64,000 nucleotides of DNA from Synchiropus splendidus (taxonomy: Eukaryota; Chordata; Actinopteri; Syngnathiformes; Callionymidae), in contig NC_071345.1 in NCBI RefSeq assembly GCF_027744825.2, positions 3,793,501-3,857,500 on the forward strand. Reading direction: 5' to 3'. Position 1 is the stretch's first letter. The number at the start of each line of letters is the position of its first letter. Position numbers and translations under genes: made by a program. The notes beneath the pieces were generated by a model. It did no database searches, was not told where the DNA came from, and saw only the letters and a list, made by a program, of their open reading frames with translations. Shown in pieces: positions 49,313 through 60,540 of the stretch.

Positions 49313-49537
49313 TTCGTTCATCGTCTACCGCTTATTTTCTGATGGGGCTTTCGGGCAAAAGCCTATCCCGGCAACCTGATCTAAGGGGTTGTGGACCTGC
49401 CCCCCTGTGTTAGAGCCTTTGAGAAAGGGGGGCGTTCTCGCACATCAGAAAAAACGCAAATCCAAGAAAAAAGTGGGGCATTACCTTTAAGGGCTCTTGG
49501 TCCAATGTGCTCTCACCCTGAGGTTTGAGATTGGTGC
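49313..49537 (+). repeat. Dispersed repeat with duplication copy B
   Basis: The first part (cgttcatcgtctaccgctta, then gcctatcccggc) resembles a phrase found in many fish repeats. From 49379 it continues into the block shared with 47320-47485. Confidence 0.7.
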
Positions 49538-49838
49538 CTCATACGCATCATGTTCTTTGTATGTTCTTGAACTGTGGTCAAAAGGAATAATAAAAATACA
49601 ATCAATTCAACAAAATATTTATTGAGGTTTTTTTAAGTGTCTTGGACTGTTAATTCGCAGAATAATTCGGAAATATATTTCATTGAAACTTACATTTTTT
49701 GGAATTGTTCCAGGTTACAATTCAGACCCTGTGGACTCCACACTGCCACCTACCGACAACTAAAGATGCTGAAGTACCTATTTATGTCGATAAAATAAAT
49801 GCAGGATAACATTGGATGAAAACCAAACCAGCCTCATG

Positions 49839-49870
49839 GCAAAGGTCTGCGCTCTTTGAGTGCCTTTTAT
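49839..49870 (+). repeat. Dispersed-repeat motif, plus-strand copy
   Basis: ggcaaaggtctgcgctcttt followed by gagtgccttt, related to the elements near 46343 and 63169. Confidence 0.6.
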
Positions 49871-52439
49871 TCCTTCTCTTCTTCAATATTTTCTAAAATT
49901 CATGCACGGCAAAACTTCTTCAGTCAGTTGAAGTGGAAGAGACAGAAGGTAGCTCCAGCTACAGAGACATGGAAGTGAAGCATCTTGTCATTACTGTATG
50001 TCCGGTTGTCAGGTCTTCTCACTATTAACCAGAGGCGTCTGGTAGAACACTCCGGGATGCTGCTCAGGTCCGTGATCCTTTTTCATCCGTCAGTGCTCAC
50101 TTTTTTGGACAAAATTTCCCATGTTTTTGTAGGTATCATGCTGCCATTTTTCTTCTGCCAAAATGTGCACACAAGTGTTAAACTCTGAACCGGTCTGTCG
50201 TGACCTGGGTTTGACTAAATAAATGCATTTTAGTTCGGAGGAATTCTAAAATATTTTAGAATTTTGTCACGTTGTCACGTTAGCATGCAATGTCACGAGA
50301 TCGGTCTCGAAAAACATGGGATTGTCAGACCCCTCCTGAGCATCGTGACACACTGGAGTGGGCCAAAGTATGCGGCGCCCCCGCCTGCACACTGCGGTAC
50401 TGTATCAAAGACCTGGCCGAAGTAGCGTCTCATTCAGACCAAACCACACATGGGCGTACGCAGACAAGAGCCATCTCTGATGCCCTTCTGATTCTGTGCG
50501 CTGGTATTTAGCAGGAGAGGCTCCGAGCGTGCGTGTGTGTCAGTGTATGCGTGCGTTTGTTTCAGCAGAAGTGACAAACGTTGTGGTGCAGATGTCCCCA
50601 AGACCCAGCTGAGTCTCATGAATGGAAACTGTTGTGGTGGTGACGGGGAAATGCATCGGAGGCCTGGCCTACGCTCTCCAGGCCAATGAATGGCTCCAAT
50701 TCAGCATGGACAACAATGGACTCTCTTTATGACAATGTGCAGCTCTCAGGCTCTCACCCCGACACTTGTTTGGGCTTTTAATCAACTCACCACTGTAAAT
50801 GTTGCCATTTACATGTGATGGAAGTAGTCATTTTACATTTTCACAAAAGATAGACGGAATGAAATATTTATTTACGGGGTAGGTCGATGTGTAATTTCAA
50901 ATATAAATGTTTCATCACCACCAACCAAGCTCTACATTTCCTACTATTTCCTCAAAAGGATTATGAAAGCTACTGAGCAAGTGTCATATTTTCAAAAGAC
51001 AACTTCATTTGAAAAAAAAAAAAAAAAAGATTTTACTATTCTTTTCTCTTCTTTCATTCAGGTCTAAGTGTATTGACTTGAATCTTTGCTTGTAGTTGCA
51101 TCCTGCCATCCATTTCATCATTATTTAATAGTTTTGAATAGTCCAAAATATTATATGTCCTGACAATAGAAACGTGACCTTTTGAAGAGAATAAACAGTC
51201 ATTTACACAAAAAAGAAAAAAAAAATTTTACTAAAAGGCCCAAAATGAGATTTCTGAAAGACCAATTCAAAGGACACAAAGGAGCAAAGATTGATAGACA
51301 ATTGTCCTGTAATTGATTTGAAGTGGAAATGTTATGATTGATCTATTGATCTATGTGTCCAGTGGCGCAGCCCTTGTTACACGCCGACACACAGCTTTGC
51401 TCAAGGGACCATCAGCTGAAATCTCAAGCACACGTGTCTGCAGGATCCTTATATCCTTTTGACATCGGGGCTCTATTGAAATAGACTGCACCACTGACTT
51501 TATTTGTTTTGGTTTTGTTTTAATGATGATTTAAAAGTTAGTCAGCATGTGAAATTTGTATTTTTATTTAGCTTTGTGTAGTGAATTTCTCCCAGTGAGA
51601 TCAATATCCACCCGTTCATCCATCCATCCGTCCATTCCATTCTTCCATCTAGCGAGCTATTTTTTTATTTTCTTTGGCCTATGAATATGACAGTCCAAGA
51701 AAATAATTTAACAAATCATGAAGGAATAAATGGGCCATCAGCGTGTGTTACAAATTAGCTCTACATTAGGTGTTTGTTATCTTGGAAAATATCTGGGCTA
51801 TTTATTAGACTAATGTAACACTTCTGCTGTCAAAAAGCAACACGATATTACAGTATATTGAGGCCACTTCAGTACCATTTTTAAGGAGAGAGGGTCTGGA
51901 AACAGTATAACTCACCCACCTAGCTGTGGACTACTGTCTCATTGCGTTTAATAGAAAGGAAATGCTTCCTCAAAGTGCAGAGAAATATGAACTGTGCTTG
52001 TTGCTCGGCATTGGAACAAAGTGCACGGCTGTGAACGAATGGAAGAAGGGCGAGTTCCTGCCTCCCTCCCACCTCCTCACCCACGCCCCCTGCCCCCCAG
52101 ACGAACAGCGAGGACTGCAGGAGTTCAAGCTTGTCCACGTGTTGGTCATTATACTCCCACAATGACCTTGTTGAGCTCAACATTTAGCGTCCCATAAAAA
52201 ACATTATTGTCCGGCTCCTGGGATCATTTGTACACCACCACAAAGGCCCAGAGAAAACCCAAATGTTAAGCCCCTTGGTTTTGCGGAGGCACATTTTTCA
52301 AATTCTGCCCCCTCGTCGCATCTCTGCCCTTCTGGTGGCACGTAGCACCCGTAGTGACGTACGTACCGACTGCGGGTAACAGTGCCCTCTCAGACTCCAT
52401 CATCGCACATGACGCCACCCGGCAATACTAATCCCCATT
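49871..52439. other. Non-coding DNA with simple sequence
   Basis: Contains A-rich runs (about 51012-51028 and 51219-51230) and a CATC-rich stretch (about 51611-51650). No gene recognised. Confidence 0.45.
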
Positions 52440-52760
52440 TCTCCGATTTTACTGAGAGTTGCTCATCATTTTCCTTGTTTTTAATCATTCCATTTTCAGG
52501 CTTGAATTTTTTTTCAGACATGTAACCACCGACCCATTCCAGCTTAAAGGCCCTAATGGTCATTTAGCCTCTAAATATGTCCGTTTTGCATTAGCTGGGT
52601 ACATGTACCTGCGGAGTGAATGGGCAAGGTCGTGCCAGTCTATTAGCCATATTAAGCCAAACCATTATGCTAATTGGGGAGGGCTAATGCATGTACAGGT
52701 TGCTTAGCGCCCATGAATTAGCTCTGATAGATGACTCGGCGATTAGCATTGAGAGGTACC
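52440..52760. promoter_or_regulatory. Candidate enhancer dense in TAAT and octamer-like sites
   Basis: Within about 210 bases there are cctaatgg, ttttgcattagctgg, tctattagcc, tatgctaattgggg, ggctaatgcatg, gaattagctc and cgattagcatt. Several combine a GCAT or ATGC POU half-site with a TAAT homeodomain half-site, the two-half-site arrangement POU3 proteins favour. The block is non-repetitive and GC-balanced. Enhancer function is inferred. Confidence 0.45.
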
Positions 52761-53123
52761 GTGCGCCCGCTTGCCTGCTGTCCTCTGAACTGGGCTCTCA
52801 ATGAGCTGCTGGACACGGAGGTCACTTGTGTACGGTCAGGAGCGGAAATGCAGCGGAGAATTAGCAAACGCCACGAGGACAAGGACGTTGGTTTCTGCCA
52901 TGGAAATACTTCATGCTACATTTCCACCATTTTGACTGGAAATGACATCATGCACAACCATGCTAACGGGACTTACATTAAATACACAGTAAGAATGTGT
53001 TTTTTGTTTTGTTTTTATCTGAACTACAAACTTTTCATGTTGAAATATTTCTCCAGATCAAGCACTTTATTCCAGTATAATCTGTTGATAAATACCAACT
53101 CTGCAATGTTTAGTTTCAAACAA
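52761..53123. other. Non-coding DNA, nothing recognised
   Basis: Mixed then AT-rich sequence before the transposon. Confidence 0.45.
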
Positions 53124-53827
53124 CAGTGGTACCTCAGTTTTTGAACACCTCGTACTTCGAACAAATCGGAGTTCAAACAAAAATTTTGAGATTTTTTTGC
53201 TTCGGATTTCGGACGAAAATCCAGAACTCAAACGCCGCCGGAAAAAAACATAACGTGCGCGGACCGATCAGCTGACCCACGACGCGCTTTGTTATTCTGT
53301 ATATCGCAGCCTCTGTATGCAGACGTGTCCCGTTAGCTACATTTACTGACTGTTTTTTCTTCATATTGAGGTGTAAAACCTTTCCTGTCTCCACACTGGA
53401 CCGTGGTAGAGTGTCACAGGGGAGGTGCTCGCTCTCCACACCTCCACTCCAGGGTTTGATGTCCTGTTGTGGGCTGGAGCTGGGACAGGGATGAGGCGAG
53501 TCTGGGACAGAGCGTGACTTGGTTTATGACTTTGTCACAGCCAAACTGCACAGAAGCGCACATTCAGAGCTGGACACGCACCGGGCACCTCTTCACTTCT
53601 GGAGAGACGTCACTCACTCGGCAACCCCTCCCACATGCAGCGGCCACAAACATAGAGGAACAGCGCACCTGCAGCAGACGCTCTACATTCACTCCTACAA
53701 AAGACTATTTTAAGGCTTGGAACGCATTAGTTCTTTTCCCATTCATTGTAATGGGAAAAATCGATTCAGATTCTGAACAATTTGCTTCTCGAGCGGCCGT
53801 CTGTGGTCGAGAACTGAGGTACCACTG
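53124..53827. mobile_element. Non-autonomous inverted-repeat DNA transposon, 704 bp
   Basis: The two ends share a perfect 16-bp inverted terminal repeat (cagtggtacctcagtt), with weaker similarity continuing inward (gaac / gacc). Subterminal tcgaac-type repeats and the internal ttcccattcattgtaatggg are typical of a family widespread in fish. The flanks are aa on the left and ta on the right, compatible with a TA target site with one change, as for pogo/Tigger-type mariners. No transposase is recognisable. Superfamily assignment is tentative. Confidence 0.8.
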
Positions 53828-54769
53828 TACTTTCGGAGTTTCAAGATTCAGAGTCTTCCTTGGTCTTGTCAGTTTTTGCTTTGAAAATATCAAGAATCAC
53901 TCCAAAAAAACGTTTCGCTTTTTGACTCAGAAGCAGCAAGATAATGTGATTTACTGACACCTGAGAGCAGGTCTTCTGATCTTCATTCCCCAAGCTGACA
54001 CAGTGGAATGGAGTGTGTCTGAGGCCTCCTTGCAGGTGGACTTATCTGGAAAGTCCCACCTGGGTGGTGTTCCGCATCCTAGCAAGATGTGATGTGGCTC
54101 TACAGTGAGTCCACTCACGGTTGATCCTATCTCTCAAGGAGAGTCCACACAACCTGGAGAGGTAACTTATCTCTACAGCCCTTATCAAAGAGACATTTAG
54201 CTCACACATTGAGGACAGCAATCCTGTCACCAAACCAATTTCACTAAATAAATTAGGACTGAATATGAAATACTTTTGTGGAATTCACTTTTAATCTTGC
54301 TCGTGAAGATGTTGAGCTTGGCCAGTGACGTTCAGTATCCGCTATTGTTCAAGTTAGTTCAAGTCACAGCTTCTATCATGTCCATCTATTGTATCACATG
54401 TGGAGGCGTGAGGTCACTTGTGGATGCAGTAAAGAGAGGTAAAATGAAAGTGCCCCTGAAAAATGTACCCTGGTGAAAATACAGATTACTGCCAACATTT
54501 GAGCAGCTCCTCAAGAACTGAGCGAGGCATTTCTACATGGTTTCTGGCCGCTCAAATGTGACACTGTCGGAGCAGATGCAGTGGTCTGTACAACCCCCAC
54601 CTTATCGATGTAAACATCATGTCTGGTCTTGCTTCATACTTTAAAGCCTGTTGTGAAAATCAATTCAACATCACTCATGAATGTTGAATGAACGCTGTAG
54701 CTAGCAGGTAGCGCACGAGCGCTACGCTACTGCTGGAGTACAGGTTTTTTTAATTCCTAACTACACCAG
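53828..54769. other. Non-coding DNA, nothing recognised
   Basis: Mixed composition with short open frames only. Confidence 0.45.
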
Positions 54770-55030
54770 GGAAATGATTTCCAAATCACATTTCATTAGT
54801 TTTAACCATCTGCTCTGCATCCACCCTAATTTCCAGGCTCCCAAACCAGAGCCCGATCCACGTCTCGGTGAGCGGCCATGACGGGGTCTCGCCGGGAAGG
54901 CAGCCATTCTCCTTTCATCCCCTCTTAGAGGACAAACATCAGTCCCATCCCGCCGCCCATCCATATTCATGAGCTGCTTATAAATATCTGATCGCAGCCT
55001 CGATACAGCTGTTTAACTGCCGGAGCCACG
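54770..55030. promoter_or_regulatory. Candidate cis-regulatory block
   Basis: Non-repetitive stretch with tttcattagttttaacc, ccctaatttcc and catccatattcatgagctgc followed by ttataaatatctgatcg. The attcat half-site recalls the palindrome at 24989. Function is inferred. Confidence 0.3.
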
Positions 55031-55551
55031 TTCGGCGCCTCACTCATGTACGGACACACAAACATCATTTTAAGCTGGACAAGCATGCATGTGCATGTAC
55101 ACGCGTGCTTGAACATACACAGCATTTTTTTTCTTCTTCAGGAACACATCACCCGCTTCTGATAGCATCAGACTCCTCTATTACTTCTTCTCTCCACAGT
55201 GAAGCCTTAAGTTTGGCTATAAAAAAAGACTCTAAAATCTTAAAGGGTTGTGTTTGCCTTCAGTCTGACATTCGTATCAGTGGAGTTGGATATCTCCAGC
55301 CAAGTGACACGGACTTCTCAAACGATGACGGCCATTCATACTCTGAAACAGATTTGTTGGACAAATTGTTATAATATAATACATTATAATACATTTCCAG
55401 TGAGTCTTTTGAGGTCAGACACAAGTGTTTTACGGAGACACGGAACTGATGACCAAACTTTACTGATGTTCCAAATGATATTCTGTTAAGATACAAGTGT
55501 TACAATGCACTTTGTTTTACACATTGAAGCAAACATGGTTTTCATGTCAGT

Positions 55552-55592
55552 TTATGTCTGTCTGTAGGCAAAATAACTCAAAAACAGCTGGA
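55552..55592 (+). repeat. Fragment of a dispersed repeat
   Basis: tatgtctgtctgtaggcaaa, then ataactcaaaa, corresponds to the left part of the larger copy near 63015. Confidence 0.55.
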
Positions 55593-55669
55593 GGGTATGG
55601 AGCCCTGGAAGTGACATGCTTGTGTTTATTTTGGATTTGACATGCATGACTTTATTTATTTTTATCCCA

Positions 55670-55765
55670 AGATCTATTATCTCAATATAATTGTTATATC
55701 GTGATAATTCTTATGTTGAGATAACAGTTATCTCGAGACAATTTTTATCTCAAGATACAATCATA
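55670..55765. repeat. Cluster of TATCTC/GAGATA inverted motifs
   Basis: Alternating tatctc and gagata words (for example gttgagataacagttatctc followed by gagac) can pair with one another. Similar clusters occur as small repeats in fish genomes. No function assigned. Confidence 0.6.
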
Positions 55766-57029
55766 AATGTCAGCACATGCGTAACTGTCTCTCTGGCAAA
55801 GCATGTTGTCTACATTTTCCCATGGCTTTGTAACTGTTTGTCAACGTTGTCAGTCACTGTGTGCGAGTCAGAATATAAGAATAAGTCGCTGCGTGTTTAA
55901 CACTCTGATCAAGTGCCATCTCACTCTAAATGAAAGTTTTCCTGCAGACGGCTATCAGTATCAAATGTAAATAAAAGTTTAATTTTGAATCTGGTATTTG
56001 TTGTTAAGATAACTTCTCTGTCAAGGAGACAAATCTAACTTCTACTACTTTTTGGAGTCACACGACTCAAACTTGAAGCTACATTTTGGCCAGTAACACT
56101 CGCATTAAAACTTGAATATCTGTTCAGAAGCAAATCTGTAGTTAGTTCACACTACAGACAGGCTGAACTACATGCATCTACAGCAGTGGTCATCTGTTTA
56201 TATCAATGCATAACTACCAATGTATAAAGAGTGAACTACCTCTGTCGAATAACTGAAACTGTTTCAGGGAACCATGGACAAGATATGAGCAGTAGAACTG
56301 ATGGATGGAATTGATGCATATGTGTGATATGTGAGGCATGATATATAGCTTTATAGTCAACATTTGGGTAGGTGGAGGTCGGACGCTGTGCCGCCTGCAG
56401 AGCCGAGGAGACAAGCTCTCTATTCTTGGGGTTCAGATTTGAACATAGATATGAACTCCTCCTCATCTGTTCACTTGTGACTTTATCACCCTCACTGTGA
56501 TGGATGACATGGCGGAAACAAAGCAAGAAAACAGAGTCCTGACTGAAACTAAAAACTGGACCTCTAGAAGAAACTTCCTCCCATTTTTGTGGAGGCATGC
56601 TTTTCACTCCTCTTACTTTCCCCTCTTTATTAGAAGCCGTGGAAATGCTGACGGCAGCAAGAAATCTCATTTTGCCTCAGTCTTCAAATACCTTTGTTCC
56701 GTTTCCAATACAAATATAGGAATATATGAATAGTGTGCCGCCAGAAGGGAGGGGGGCACTAACCCCCACAGGAAAAACTCCAATCTCTACATAACTTTCT
56801 ATCAACCAATACCACATCAGTTTTAAGGAGAAGTTAATAAATGAAAATGTATTTTCCTTTCAGGGCTCATTCTGCGAGGTTTCTGACAGTATGCTGTTAT
56901 CGTTGTAACTTAATATGCTCTGAAAACAACAAAATATAAACATGAAATGGAAAATGTAAAATGCAAAATACAAAAAAAATTTTTTTACAGATGCACATAG
57001 TGCACATAAAGACAGACATGGAGTGTGAA
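55766..57029. other. Non-coding DNA, nothing recognised
   Basis: AT-rich sequence. A 144-codon minus-strand open frame (56236-56670) resembles no known family. Confidence 0.45.
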
Positions 57030-57345
57030 AAAAATAAAAAAGAGGTAAAAGAAAGGCGGGGCATGGAGCGATGCCAGGGGGCCGCACGTGACCTCGGAAC
57101 ATACTTTTTTGCCGTACTAGACTAAAGTTTAATTGAGACTAGAATAAAGTGTAATTGATTTTTTTTTTTTCAGGCAAATTGATGCACTTTCACATTCAGT
57201 TAAAGTTATCTTTCATTGTAAGTTGATCTATATTACTTTCTTTTTTCTGTTCTTTAATGTTAACAAAGAGACAATGTTACACACAGGTGTAGTTATAACA
57301 ATTTTATCGACAAATCGTACTATTTACAGAGGCGGAGGGAAGTTA
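57030..57345 (+). repeat. Unclassified dispersed repeat, copy B
   Basis: Homologous in reverse orientation to about 15640-16110. It shares ggagcgatgcca, gtgacctcggaacatac followed by ttttttgccgtactaga, and caggcaaattgatgcact. Further on it shares aatgttaacaa and acaaatcgtactatttacag followed by aggcgg. Confidence 0.75.
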
Positions 57346-57396
57346 AGGAGGGGGCGTGAAATGTTTAGAATATCTGGTAAAACATAACATTTAACA

Positions 57397-57565
57397 ATTG
57401 TAGACTATTTTAAGTTAAAAAACACTATTCTAAAACGTAAAAAACTTCTGATCTGGTCCACCTGCCTGATGTGGTCCGCTGGACATTCTGGTGCTGGAAC
57501 CAGAAATTGCGCTTGTTTTACCAGCTGACGTTTACTGGTAAGCGCGTGAGTACATGGTTATATCG
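57397..57565. repeat. Left arm of a composite repeat
   Basis: The first part (gtagactattttaagttaaa onward) recurs in direct orientation at 58564-58626. The second part (gtggtccgctggacattctg, then gtgctggaaccagaa) recurs inverted at about 58634-58715. Confidence 0.65.
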
Positions 57566-57897
57566 CGCAAAGGAGATGAAGTTTCTTTTCCTTTTTTTTT
57601 TCTTTAGTTTAAATATTATGTATTTATCTGACAATCTGTATTTTTTTTATCTTGCATTATTTAATCAATTCACATTTCAAGCTCCTCCAATACATTTGTA
57701 GCAATGTATTGCTTCCCGAGACATTATCATTATTGTATGGGAAACATTTCTCCTGTCATTTGTTTCACATAGATTTAACAGGAGCAGGAGTGAACACTTG
57801 TGCACCTGAACCAGGTTTATGTCTATCAAGGTGCGGCGCTTTATGTTGTTGTATTAAAAAAAAAAAAAAACGAGTATCAGATAAAAACATACAATAT

Positions 57898-58571
57898 CTA
57901 AATCTAGACTTCTTCTTCTTTCTCTTTGGGCTTCTCCCTTCAGTGGTGGCCACAGCGGATCACTTTCCTCCATCTCCCCCTGTCCTCGGCTTCCTCTTCT
58001 CTCAAACCTCCAAACCTCATGTCCTCCTTCACCACCTCCATCAATCTCCTCTTTGGCCTTCCTCTCCACCTTCTGCCTGGCAGTTCCAACCTCAACATCT
58101 TCATCTACCAATGTACTGGCTCTCTCTCTCTCTCTCCTCTGTACATGTCCGAACCATCTCCATCTAGCCTCTCTGACTTGGTCTCCTAAACACCTGAGCA
58201 CATGTGCTGTCCCTCTGATCCTATCATCATCCTGCTCACTCCCAGAGAGAAGCTCAGCATCTTCATCTCTGCTACCTCCAGCTCTGCCTCCTGTCTTCTC
58301 CTCAGTGCCACTGTTTCCAAACCATACAACATTGCTGGCCTCACCACCCTTTTGGACACTTTCCCTTTCATCCTTGCCGACACCCTTTTGTCACACATCT
58401 TGACACTTTTCTCCAATGATTCCACCCTGCCTGCACCCTCTTCTTCACCTCTTTCTCACACTCTCCATCGCCCTGGACAGTTGAGCCTCAGTGCTTCAAA
58501 TCCGAAGGGCATCCGACGTAGAAATTTTCCAAACTAAAGATGTGGATCAGACAAATTTCTAAATGTAGACT
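57898..58571 (-). mobile_element. Non-LTR retrotransposon (RTE-like) 3' fragment, minus strand
   Basis: Read on the minus strand, about 58500-57908 encodes in two adjoining frames the segment after the reverse transcriptase core of a fish LINE. It has ARMKGKVSKRVVRPAMLYGL and an EAELEVAEMKMLSFSLGVSR block, then a frame change, then RWRWFGHVQRRERE and DPLWPPLKGEAQRERRR. It ends in repeated agaag units. It is broken by at least one frame change and 5' truncated. Imperfect 13-bp direct repeats (ctaaatctagact at 57898 and ctaaatgtagact at 58559) could be the target duplication. Clade naming is tentative. Confidence 0.8.
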
Positions 58572-58715
58572 ATTTAAAGTAAAAAAAAAAACTATTTTAA
58601 TAAGTAAAAAAAAAAAACTTCATCTCCTCTGAGCATTATACACATGTACACGTGCCAGTAGACGTTTCTGGTTCCAGCTCTGAAATATCCGGCGGACCAG
58701 ACCAGGCAGTGACAA
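58572..58715. repeat. Right arm of a composite repeat
   Basis: A-rich direct copy of the 57401 block, followed by an inverted copy of the block around 57470-57560 (reverse complement: tggtccgccggatatttcag, then agctggaaccagaa). Confidence 0.65.
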
Positions 58716-58859
58716 GAGGCACTGCTTTAAATGAATCATAGAAATACTAGGCGGCCATGTCAAACTACTTGGAAGCCAAATGGAAGTCCAGGAAGTGAGA
58801 CCAAACTGTGCTGAGGAGAGAATGAACTGGAGAGAAAAGGCCGGCGAGCGCGACTCATC

Positions 58860-59600
58860 CGAGCGTTTTGGCTCTTCTCCCACTGCTCCCGGCTCATCAT
58901 GGCTGCCAGCGAGGCCCCACCTCCGCCGACTGTGCTCCATCCTTGCTTCCCCCTCCGGCCCCTATAATCACACCCGCAATCACAGCCCCTAATTAGGTTA
59001 ATTAATTTGTATCAGCCCTTGTAGGGACTTGGCTGATGAGGCAGGCAGCCTTCATCGCGTCACTACTTCCCCCTGTTTGCAAAAAAAAGGACGGCGAGAG
59101 AGAGAGGCTGATGCAACGCTGCGAGCTGATCTGACTATGAAATACACGTCTAATCCCCACCCCCACACCTCACAACCTTCTCACCCCGGCAGACCCCTTC
59201 CCCCTGCTTTTGTTGTTCACCGGGGTGACACCGACACCTAAACAGTGAATCATAACCAACCGTGTCACCCGACTTCATTGTGTTCACTGGAACGAAAACA
59301 TCCCGTGGAATAGCGTCTGCATGAGAGAGACACACACACACACACGGCGCCATGTTTTGCTTGTTTGTTTACACTTTGGTGAGCAAGTCATGGTGTCGGG
59401 GAAGGGGGGGGAAAAAATCCGGTGATGATGATTCCATTGGCGGCTTGTCTGCGTGAGTCGTCGGAGACCGATCGAAGCATCGCATTACAATCAGCGGCCC
59501 TCATCGCCCCTCATCAGGCCACTGACGAACAAACTCTGATTAACACCCCCAGTCTGATTATTGCAATCACCCGGGCTTAACCGCACACGCTCGTACACAC
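58860..59600. promoter_or_regulatory. Candidate cis-regulatory region
   Basis: Two motif-rich, non-repetitive parts. About 58965-59050 holds ataatcac, gcaatcac and cctaattaggttaattaatt. About 59420-59580 holds gattccattgg, cattacaatcagc, ctgattaacac and gattattgcaatcac. They are separated by C-rich DNA and a CA tract (59330-59345). Function is inferred. Confidence 0.35.
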
Positions 59601-60014
59601 ACTGTCCTCCTTCGTACACACTTCACACAAAGTTCTCATCGCGGCGTAGTTGTTATTCAAGAGGTAACCATTAGCAAAGTTGCTGTTTCACAAGCAACGC
59701 AAATTTGGGAGACAACACTGTGTGTACAAAGCTGGAGAGGTGCGCGACACTTCAAAAAAAACAAAAAAACAGAGAGAGGAACACAGCCTCACACGCTGCC
59801 GTCGGACAGAAACGTCGAGAGATTTTTTGGGTTTTCAGTGTGGTGGTCCAATCTATGTCGGTGACGTTCAAAAGGGTAAGAAATAAATGTTTTAACCTAC
59901 CATTTGCTAGTATTACGGTAAGAGTCTGGAGAGGGAGCAGGTATAACTGAGATTCTCGACTGAAGTGTACACGGAAGTCAGGAGTATCTGATCTAATCTA
60001 CTACTCAACACACC
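59601..60014. other. Non-coding DNA, nothing recognised
   Basis: Mixed composition; no features recognised. Confidence 0.45.
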
Positions 60015-60540
60015 ATGGATATCTACACCTTGGTGCCAGCTTGCGTCGCCAGATGGTTGCTTCGCGTCCTCATGGTAAACTCCTTTCTCTCATGCTTCTT
60101 GGTTATTCAAATTCTGTGTGTGCTTGACTTACTTTCAGCCGCCTCCTTACTTTGTTCTCATTTCTCCACTTCCTGTTTATCTCTTCTCGCTGTGTTGTCG
60201 CGTCTCGCTTTGTTCATGTGTGAGTGTTTTGTTACAACTCACATTTTGCTTTTCTCCACGTTTTAGTTATTCCTCATGCGTGTGTGTTTAATTCCACCGC
60301 CGACCGCTTTCTGTTATTTGAGCCTCGTGAGTAAACTCCAAGTGCATTTTCGTTGTCTGCCTTAGTCAAGCTTAAGTTTATTCAGGTTATTCTCTGCGCC
60401 TGTTCGTGCTCCTCAGTCCACGTTTTGGTGTTGACGCCCTTGGTTTCCTTGTTCCTGTTCGTCTTTTGTGTTTATATTATATTTTCAATAAATTGTATAA
60501 GCTACTCTCGCTCTCTCAAGTCTTCTGTTAACCTGGCAGA
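60015..60540 (+). mobile_element. Possible LTR-like or SINE-like repeat
   Basis: A C/T-rich stretch with many tcctgtt and ttgtgtt words and an AATAAA (60487-60492), compositionally like fish solo LTRs. No second copy or terminal structure was found in this window, so the call is weak. Confidence 0.3.

Noticed and set aside
57854..58201. A 115-codon minus-strand open frame as a possible host gene
   Set aside because: The translation (RWRWFGHVQRRERE and DPLWPPLKGEAQRERRR) is the tail of a fish LINE, so it was called as a mobile element.
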